Part shown: piece by piece, positions 1 through 9,800 of the stretch
Layout: each line of letters begins with the position of its first letter
How positions within the stretch are numbered: position 1 is the first letter of the stretch
Assembly: GCF_000003815.2 (NCBI RefSeq)
Contig: NC_049980.1
Coordinates: 14,718,293 to 14,782,292, forward strand
Reading direction: 5' to 3'
From: Branchiostoma floridae
Taxonomy: Eukaryota; Chordata; Leptocardii; Amphioxiformes; Branchiostomatidae
Length of the DNA: 64,000 bases
Program-made: the position numbers and the translations under genes
The notes under the pieces: model-generated
Databases searched by the model: none
Told to the model about the DNA's origin: nothing
The model's input: the letters and a program-made list of their open reading frames with translations, nothing else

Positions 1-2689
1 AAATAACTTTACACTGAAGAATACAGCACCCAAGGGAATTCAATGTTTAGGCAAGACTAATTTGAAAGGTTATGTAACCTCCTTTTCTTATGCTGTCCTA
101 GACATTGTTGTCTTTATACCAAATCTTACATATTTTATCTTTCAGTCACGGGTCATCTATATACCACAATCTATGTTCAACAACGGAGAAATGCTCCGAG
201 AAAAAGACATTAGTTACATCTTGCAGACACAGGCTCTCCCATAAAACAGAGGTCCTGAGAAAAGAAATATTTCCAAACCTTACACTTTACACTTTACAGA
301 CGCTTTTATCATAAGCACACAGGCCAAGCGAAAAAAAAGAGGCTTATTTCCAAATTTTACACTTTACACTTTACACGGACACGGCTCATTAACCACATTA
401 CAGGCTGAGAAAAAAATGGAGGCCTTTCCTAATCTTACACTTTACACTTTACAGACACGGCTATCTTAGCACACAGGCCCTGAAAAAATTCGAGGCTCTT
501 TTTCCAAAGCTTACATTTACACTTTACAGACACGGCTAATTGACAATGACCCACCACTCTCAGCGAAAAAACGGGGCTTTTTCCTATTCTTACACTTTAC
601 ACTTTACAGACACGGCTATCTCAGCACACAGTCCCTGAGAAAAAACCAAGGCTGTTCTTCCAAATCTTACACTTTACACTTTACAGACATGGCATCAGCT
701 TAGCACACAGGCCCTGAGAAAATTCGAGGCTGTTTTTGCAAAGCTTACATTTACACTTTACAGACACGGCTCATTGACAATGACCCACCACTCTCAGTGA
801 AAAAAACGGGGCTTTTTCCTAATCTTACACTTTACACTTTACAGACACGGCATCAGCTTAGCACACAGGCCCTGAAAAAATTCGAGGCTGTTTTTCCAAA
901 GCTTACATTTACACTTTACAGACACGGCTCATTGACAATGACCCACCACTCTCAGTGAAAAAACGGGGCTTTTTCCTAATCTTACACTTTACAGACACGG
1001 CATCAGCTTAGCACACAGGCCCTGAAAAAATTCGAGGCTGTTTTTGGAAAGCTTACATTTACACTTTACAGACACGGCTCATTGACAATGACCCACCACT
1101 CTCAGTGAAAAAACGGGGCTTTTTTCCTAATCTTACACTTTACACTTTACAGACACGGCATCAGCTTAGCACACAGGCCCTGAAAAAATTCGAGGCTGTT
1201 TTTGGAAAGCTTACATTTACACTTTACAGACACGGCTCATTAACCACCGGGGTTGATTGACAAAACCTTGCGACTATAATGACCCACCACTCTCAGTGAA
1301 AAAACGGGGCTGTTTTTCTAATCTTACACTTTACACTTTACAGATACGGCATTATCTTAGCAAACTCCACTGGCCCTGAGAAAAAAAGGGCTGTTTTCCC
1401 AATTTTACACTTCACTTTACAGACACGGCAACGTAACGTTCGAAAAATGGCTTGATTTGACCGAGATATACGCAGCTCTGCACACACACAAAAATTTATA
1501 CTAGACACTGGCTTCCTCCTTAATAATTGTGGTAATGTTGAAATATACAGAAAAAAAGTTCCAAAAGTGAACTTGAGTGTTTTTTTAGGCCGTGGTACCG
1601 ATGGATACGTAAAAATGCCAGTATACTTGATGTCTAGCGCACAACAAACCTTTGTTTAGAAAATTTAACAAGCACCTACATTTCGTCCAATCAAAATAAC
1701 TTACTATAGTATGCCAGTGGAGTTTGCTAAGATAATGCCGTGTCTGTAAAGTGTAAAGTGTAAGATTAGAAAAACAGCCCCGTTTTTTTTTCACTGAGAG
1801 TGGTGGGTCATTATAGTCGCAAGCTTTTGTCAATCAACCCCGGTGGTTAATGAGCCGTGTCTGTAAAGTGTAAATGTAAGCTTTCCAAAAACAGCCTCGA
1901 ATTTTTTCAGGGCCTGTGTGCTAAGCTGATGCCGACTGTCTGTAAAGTGTAAAGTGTAAGATTAGGAAAAAGCCCCGTTTTTTCACTGAGAGTGGTGGGT
2001 CATTGTCAATGAGCCGTGTCTGTAAAGTGTAAATGTAAGCTTTCCAAAAACAGCCTCGAATTTTTTCAGGGCCTGTGTGCTAAGCTGATGCCGTGTCTGT
2101 AAAGTGTAAAGTGTAAGATAAGGAAAAAGCCCCGTTTTTTCACTGAGAGTGGTGGGTCATTGTCAATGAGCCGTGTCTGTAAAGTGTAAATGTAAGCTTT
2201 CCAAAAACAGCCTCGAATTTTTTCAGGGCCTGTGTGCTAAGCTGATGCCGTGTCTGTAAAGTGTAAAGTGTAAGATAAGGAAAAAGCCCCGTTTTTTCAC
2301 TGAGAGTGGTGGGTCATTGTTGCTAGCTTTTGTCAATCAACCCCGGTGGTTAATGAGCCGTGTCTGTAAAGTGTAAATGTAAGATTTGGAAAACAGCACA
2401 GCGTTGGAAGAAGCCTCTTTCGTTTCTCGGGGCATGCGTGCTTGTAATAAAAGCGTTGGAAAAGGCGTCCATAAAGGGTAAAGTGGAAAAGTTGAGATGT
2501 TCCCATTAATCTTTTTTTTCGAGAGCGGCGTAATTGATTAGCCTTAAGGTTTAGAAGAAAACCTCCTTTTCTTTCCAGAGAGCGCAATTCCCTTGGGTGC
2601 AGTTATGTCATTGCGTTTGGGTTCAGTAATGTTTCTGCGTTTGGTCATTCGTGTGTAAGAGATTAGGTCATCGGTGTGTAAAGTTATTT
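1..2689. mobile_element. Long foldback (inverted-repeat) element with tandemly repeated arms
   Basis: The left arm (about 1-1440) and right arm (about 1710-2689) are reverse complements. Each arm is built from units of roughly 150-158 bp, themselves two similar halves, carrying a heptamer-like core (ttacact) and the phrase cagacacggc. The arms begin with a 14-bp inverted terminus at 1-14 and 2676-2689 and share a second terminal block (about 22-40 and 2585-2600). The centre (about 1441-1709) is mostly unique and has no convincing protein. The structure matches foldback or TU-type elements. The left boundary coincides with the window edge, so it may extend further. It lies beyond the last visible exon of the CUB/Fz gene, probably inside its next intron. 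Confidence 0.75.
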
Positions 2690-2707
2690 GTAAAGTTCTG
2701 AAATGGG

Positions 2708-2760
2708 TCATGTTTTTCTATGTCCGATTCCTTGCCAGTACTGAACCATGTTATACGTAC
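2708..2760 (-). other. Possible read-through terminus of the CUB/Fz gene
   Basis: If the donor at 2760 is not used, the frame continues for 17 more codons and stops at 2708-2710. This tail has no recognisable function and no nearby AATAAA was found on this strand, so splicing onwards is preferred. Confidence 0.25.
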
Positions 2761-3852
2761 CTCTTGCCCATGTGGTGTATGTGGCGTTGAATCCTTGCCA
2801 GTTGTCGTCCTGATAAAGGTTGCGAGACGTCTGGAACGTCACGGTGAGGCGGTAACTGTCACTTATGATGACATCAGGCACTCCCTGTCCGCAATACGTA
2901 CCTGGATAAAGTGTCATTTTATCCAGTTGTTTAACGTCTCTCGCTAGATGTGTCTAACTTTGCTTATAAGAGGGCCTTCCCTACAGTTTGCACCTGATAT
3001 TCTGCGGATCCTGCACAAGTACGTGCAGTAAGCTGCTCTTTAATCAGCATACCACCTTGTCTTAACATCCTTCAATCTATATGATACCCTTGATTCCGTC
3101 TTACGTCATTCACTTACACATTCATACACAATTTTGGATAGATACCCTTTAGGCTTCAGATTCTTTTCAGTTGCTGACACTGTCTGAATGTCTAACCGCT
3201 TATAAAAGTTTCAGTTGCTTGAGTAACCTTTATCTCCTTACCTTGATGTGTAACATCCACAAACGCATTGTAGTGTATGATTTGTATTGGTTGTACAGGA
3301 CTTATTGTTGCATTTAATTTTTCTGACTTGTCTTTATATCCTGATTGAAATAACTAGACATATACATACCTATTTCTGTGAAGTTCCCGTCTGGCCAATC
3401 GCCATCTAAGACAATAACTCTGTCAAACGGACAGAAGGGGCCTCCCTGGACATCAAACTGCTCAAACCTCAGCTCAATCCTGTGGGTGGGTGCAACCTAA
3501 GTCAACAAACCAAAATGGTGTCAACGGAGTTTCTCGCTGTCATGAGTTATGATGAGATGATACCAACGAAGACTAAAAGTACTCAGCCTTGGCCTTGATC
3601 ATGCAGCATTCTTGTGGAACTGCCTTTCTTCACATGGGTTGAACGTTTTGTTCTGTCCGCCCTGTATGAACATGGTGTTGAAGGTAGTTGATCTCAATCT
3701 ATTAATTTAAAAACATTACTGTATGGCATATATCACCTTGATCTCCCACCTGCAGAATAGATTGTCGTAGTAAGGTTGAGGGAAGTCGGGGCTGTGGAAC
3801 TGGCCGGTGCCGTTAGACAGCAGGTATCCGCACGTTTGTGTTTGTGAATCAC
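2761..3852 (-). CDS. CUB domain 4 (three exons), last visible part of the gene
   Basis: Exon 3852-3737 encodes [32 protein letters not shown]. Exon 3496-3370 encodes [29 protein letters not shown]. Exon 2901-2761 encodes [39 protein letters not shown]. Unlike CUB1-3 it is divided into three exons by an extra phase-0 intron. The 2761 donor (GTACGTAT) is near consensus. Reading through it instead gives a stop at 2708 after 18 non-CUB residues, a less likely terminus. Confidence 0.85.
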
Positions 3853-6800
3853 CTGCAGAAGTACAGAATCAACATCATGCCGCAACCGTATAGCCATTGC
3901 TCAGACTATAATCGATAACCTTTCAAAATCTAAAGCAAANNNNNNNNNNNNNNNNNNNNNNNNNNNNNNNNNNNNNNNNNNNNNNNNNNNNNNNNNNNNN
4001 NNNNNNNNNNNNNNNNNNNNNNNNNNNNNNNNNNNNNNNAAGGAACGTAAATTTCCATCTAAGAACCATCTGACTGTTAGTCCAAAAAAATTTCTTGCGC
4101 CTCTTTCTACTAGAGACATATGAGCGACCAGACGGTTTGAGGGGTTGCTTAATGAATTCCATAAATAAAGAACGATTGCTTTTACGTTTTGTGTATTTGA
4201 TATCTTTCGAATCATACATATTGCATGATGTTCCAATGGTGAAATTAAGGGTCACACGTACACAAATGTTATTTTGGTACGATCGCTCAGCGATTACAGT
4301 CCACTATAGATGGAGGGGGGAGGGGGGGGGGGCTTGTTTACGTAGTACTACGTACTTTCACAAGAAGGCACATCACAAGACTGCCTCTCCAGATTTCCAG
4401 TTCTGTTGGAAACGAAGCACCACGGCTTTCTGGTTCCTAAAGAGAAGAAGTCTAACCCAACAAAACTAGTATAATGTACACTAGCATAGCATAGTCATAG
4501 AATGTAGTTCCTAGCACCTTTGTATTTTTCCTTATTTTACATGTTGTTTGTACCTGCAATTAGCCCTCGGGCAAGAACTTGCAATAAACATATCATTAAC
4601 TGTAGGTGAACAAGCAATCATATCAGTCAGCAGGTGCACGTTAGGGTTAGTTATAAGGTCACAAGACGTAGTTAAGACCTACTACAAATGTAAGAATGAC
4701 AGTTATTCTGTGTTAATAAATAACATTATATGAGATTACCACAAATATGATTTTTTTTAAAACCAGGTTGCTTGTTACTGCGATTTTTTTATTACGTTTT
4801 ATGAGTTTTTTTAATCTTTCATATCATATCCTTAGTTCCCGCAAACTGTATGACCGGCCGGCCTGCCGGTTTGAAAATGTGACCATAGTATGAGCGGGTA
4901 ACCTTACCTGTCTATATGAGTCATGCCAGTCTAGACACGTCTTGCCAGTCTCGGAGGTGTGCCAGGTCCCTCTGTAGTTCACTCCTGATCCATGGTAACA
5001 ATCTAATGAGGTGGAAGATTATACAATACTAACGTACATTTCTATGCACATGTCTGATAAAATACTTATTAAGCAGTATAGCTTCCAATAGAAGTATACA
5101 CAGAGACTGGCACGCAGCCTATACAATATACCTTGGGCAGGATCTAATATTATCAGGATGAGGTTTTCACTTTTGTGGGCTTTGACTCTAATCAGCTGTC
5201 TGTCAATCAGAGATTGTTTTCTCCGATAGATTGACATCTGGTTAGATGCCATGCCAGTAAAGTGGAAACCTCTGCCTAGTTTTAGCAGACCATTCCCAAG
5301 TTGAGTTGTATAGGTCTCGTGCGAATTCGAAGCTCCGTGTAGGTTAATGAGGTGTGTCGTGGTTATGCCACCTTCTTTCTGTTGTGGGGAGTAGCAGTTC
5401 TCCACAGGTAGATCGACGATGATTTGTTTGAAGAGCAGCATGGCGGCCGACAGGTCCCGCTGGGTACAGACTACCTGGTTCCTGGCGCTCCGCACCTCGG
5501 TAGACCAGGACCAGCATGGCGGCACCATTCTGGGGAGGGGAAGGAAGAACATAAGTAAAGAAGCATATGGGAAATACATAACTGCAAAAATATAAACAAA
5601 CATACAAAACAAAAACAATAGTAGCTTCCCGTGATGGTGAATGTGTGGCTTCTTCCACTGGTTTCATCATCTGGAATGTCTGTCATGTCTGATAAACGAC
5701 TAGTTCTGCCACCTATGAACTCTGCTTCGTGTCACTCTCGCAAGAATGACCTTTGTGGTGACAGCACCATCATCCTCATTTTCTGCCACTCTATTGACAA
5801 TGCATTGACAAAAAAACTACAAGCACACAAGAATACAAACATGCAGACACACCGAAACAAAATCTCTGTACACGTAGGCAAAGTTGTTGGACTCTTCTTT
5901 TGACATGTGTGTATTCATCAACGTTCTTTTAACGTTCATGTACTACATTCCATACAATATGTGTACATAACAGGATTTATAAACCTAAACAACTTGCCTG
6001 CCGTCTTCACATTTCGGTGCCAGTAAGTTACAGCCGTACTCCAGCGCCTGTGGATGGCAGACAGCGTCCGGGTTCCGCCGCAGTACCCTGAGCGCTCCGA
6101 ACTCCTCCGACTCCGTGATGTCTGTCACGGTGGTGTGCCCGACCAGGTTGGGCAAAACCATTCTGTCGTATGATATCACCCCCTTGCAGAAGCCCAGTCT
6201 GTCAGGTATCTCCCGACACTCTGTAAACAAGAGGCACCAATTTGCAATATTGCCATTTGCACAAAGGACCCTAAAAGACTATCCACGATTCTACAGTTGA
6301 CTTCATTGCGGTTGAATCATCTTTGAAGCACCTGTCACGCAGGTTGATCGCAGAAGATCGTCCGATTTCAAAATTGACTGAGGGTCACGCGTATTTGTTC
6401 TTGAAAATCTACCCTATCATATTTAGGAACCTGCGAACATCGGCCAATCCATACGAATCGTGCGATTAAGGAGAGAACACCGGGCGTAGTACTTTCTAAA
6501 TGCCATTTACGTTTGTTCATCCCATCCATCGTTTTTCGTGCTGTTTAAAGTCCGCTGACCTACAACACATATCTGTACCCATCGACCTAAAACAAACGAT
6601 CGTGAGAGGTATTAATGGGCCTTACCACAGTTGACCTCATCACTACCGTCGCTACAGTCCTCGAGTCCGTTACAGCGTGTGGTCAGGGACACGCACTGTG
6701 GTTCGTCTGTGCAGCGGAACTCCCAGCCCTTACACCGGACATCTACAGTAAAATGATTACTACGCTGACATCTGTGTTACTTGCATACAGGTGATAGCTA

Positions 6801-9800
6801 CATTCATGTTTACCTATGATCTGTACCTAGCCATTGTCACATTTCCAAATTCCGGTCGGGCTGTTTGCAGGAACGAAGAAGATATGTTTATATCAGGAAA
6901 TGCATGTATGCACAAATGCTCATGACAATTTTGTACATTTTTGTGTGTTTGTGTGTCTTCTGAGTACTTTTTGTTCCCCGCAAATTGCCAGATCGGGCGC
7001 TGGTTTGAAAATGTGACAATGTCATTACCTTAGACATACGTAATATGCAAAAAAAAACGCTGTTGGTATGCCATTTTCACGTCAAAATACAGATTATCAT
7101 GCACATCCGAAATAGCTTTATCTGGATATCTTATGTGCAAGCCACACAAATTTACAACAAGCTGTATGCAGTTGTGCAAGGTTACCCTACATAGACTCAC
7201 ATTTGTAATGGCTGGTATATGTTGCCAGGAAACCCCGTGCCCTGATCCACGTGTCGCTGTCGAACACCAGCGTCATCACGTGTAGTTTGGATTCAATGGG
7301 AGTGACGGGGTAGTGCCGACGGTCGCGTTCAGCGTCCCCACAGTAGCGTCCTGTGGAAAACAATTTTTAAACAACGCTTCACGAAAGTCATAAAAATTTC
7401 ACCGAATGGTTGAAAGATTCGGTTTCTATTCAATGTATATGCGTCGATTTTTCAGCATAGAAAATAATATTAAAGACTGGTGATTGTAATATTCATTCTT
7501 GCTTAGCTACAATTTTTGAATGATTATTCCACAGTTTAAAGTAACAAGTGCAGGTGGTCTAAAAATTCAGAAAGTCGCCTATCAAACTTCTAATGGCTAC
7601 TCAAAGTGCATGATTTGATCTTTCGACATAGACAAATAGACACCAAGAACTGGTGGTTTTGTTTATGTTTACTTACACGCGGGTAACTTTTTGACTATTA
7701 TGAAAACTATTCATGCAACAAGCCTAGTTTGTTCATGAATTAATCTATATCAATCTACAATTTCTGAATGCAAAGTTTCAAAGTTTTAAGTCGATTGCTA
7801 CATGCTAGGCTCTTCTAAGGTTGCTTTTTCTTTAGTGGTGTCGAATGGGCGAATGATTTTGCTAGCGGGTTTGATTCTTGGTATTCCTGGCTAGATATTG
7901 TGACGTCCCAGGAAAAGGCACTTAACTCGACTTCCCTTACTCAGGTGTAAAATGGGTACCTGACTTCGGTTTGGGAGGAAAAGGGCGGTGGAAGGAAAGA
8001 AATGAACTCCGCCGTCAAAAAGCGTGCCCTAGACCCACGACATAGGAAAAGGCTATATAGTATGGGGCTACCTATAGTTACCTTTGAGTCGACCTCGCTG
8101 CGGAGTCCCATCGTACACCTCGACGAAATCATACCCACAGTCCCTCTCGTACTCCACATCAAAGTCCTGGAAGGTGAGGACTATAGACTTGGAGGGCTCC
8201 ACTACGATAGACCAGTTACACTGCAGACTGTTACTGTACTTCTTAGGGAAGGAGGGTGTCATGAAGCGGCCACTGTCCTTCGTAAACGTAAGCCCACAAG
8301 CTGAGAATTTGTCTGTTGAAACGAAATACAGTTTACAGTATTCATAGGTCTATCAGGTTATATCATTTTTGATGGGTTATTGAACCTTTGAAATAATACA
8401 GCTTACTGACAGTGGTCTGGATTGTAACGTTACTGCCATTTATAAAGTCTATGACAGTGGTTACTAAAATAGTTTTCATAAGTCTAATTAAAAGATGGTA
8501 TAAGGAATCTTTGAAGCGTTGATACCTAATATCGGTTTGAACTAAGCAAGGCAGAAAATCACTTGTCGTTAGAATGATACAGGTAACGTTATAGACACAG
8601 ATTTATCATGTGTACAAAGAAAGGAAAACTTACCGCAATTGTTCTCATCTGTCCCGTCCCAACAGTCTTTAGTGCCGTCGCACCTCCATGACAGGGGCAG
8701 ACAGTCAGAACCATCGGTGCATCTGTACTCATCCTCAGCACAGGTCACGGCTGGCAAGCGCAAAAACAGGCAATATAGAGACAAGTAGTTGTGAAGTACA
8801 CCTGATCTAAAAGATTAGAAGAGAAAGATACACACACAGACGCACAGACAGACGAACAGACAGAAGACAGACACACACAGTCACACATAACGTTACATAC
8901 GTAAATAACAGTTACATGCATACACAAAATACAGACACACACACACACACAGAGGAACACATACATACATACGTGCATCTATACAATACAGATAGACAAA
9001 CAGACACAGACACATACATGTTCTCTCATCGCTGACGTAAGTGACATGGAAGCCTGGTCGGCTCATGGACAGGTCACTGCTGAAGGCCACGGTCATCACG
9101 TGAAGGTTGGACCTGATCTGACCCTTGGGATACTTGTCATCGGCCGTGGAGTTACCGCAAAACGTACCTGGGTTATGACATACATCTCAATCATTACCAC
9201 ATGATTGTAGTTTCTACAATACATACAAATGGCTCAGCAAATCTTCATCTTTTCCTTTAAAAAAGGACGTTATATGCCATTGCTTTAACTAGTTGTTGCT
9301 GTATCCACAGCTCTACGAAGGCGCTCTCATTATCTTTTGACGTTAACTAAACCACATCATATCAGTATCATAGATTGCAAGATAATGCAAGATAATTCCG
9401 TTTGTATGAAAAACATCTTTTGTTAGCAACGATGTTGAACATTACCACCGTGTTTTCGAACATCTTTGATTTGTAATTTCTAACAACAGTATAATAATAA
9501 GTTACCAAGTTTACGTCCAGCTTCAGGAGTGCCCTGGTAGACTTCGACTGCGTCAAAGCTACAGTCTGGTTCTTCTTCAAGGTTAAAGAAGTCAAACGTC
9601 ACGGATACAGATCGATTGATGCTGACTGTAATTGTCCAGGTACAGGCGGCCATGTTTCCGTAGTTGTCCGGGTAGTTTGGTGTGCTGAAGTTCCCGGATT
9701 CACCAGTCAGTGCGCGGACACAGGTCATGTTTTCGTCTGCAGAAACAGTCGTTATAAGTCCCTGTCATACATTCGACGAGTTTCCGTCGTATTTGTTGAT

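Noticed and set aside
1..2689. Regularly spaced repeats resembling a CRISPR array
   Set aside because: Units are 150 bp or longer, nearly identical throughout and arranged in inverted arms; the genome is eukaryotic.
3901..4255. Open frames running through the N gap
   Set aside because: They depend on translating N and have no domain similarity.
8745..9099. Cys/Val-rich minus-strand open frames
   Set aside because: Translation of a CA/CAGA microsatellite next to the real CUB2 exon.
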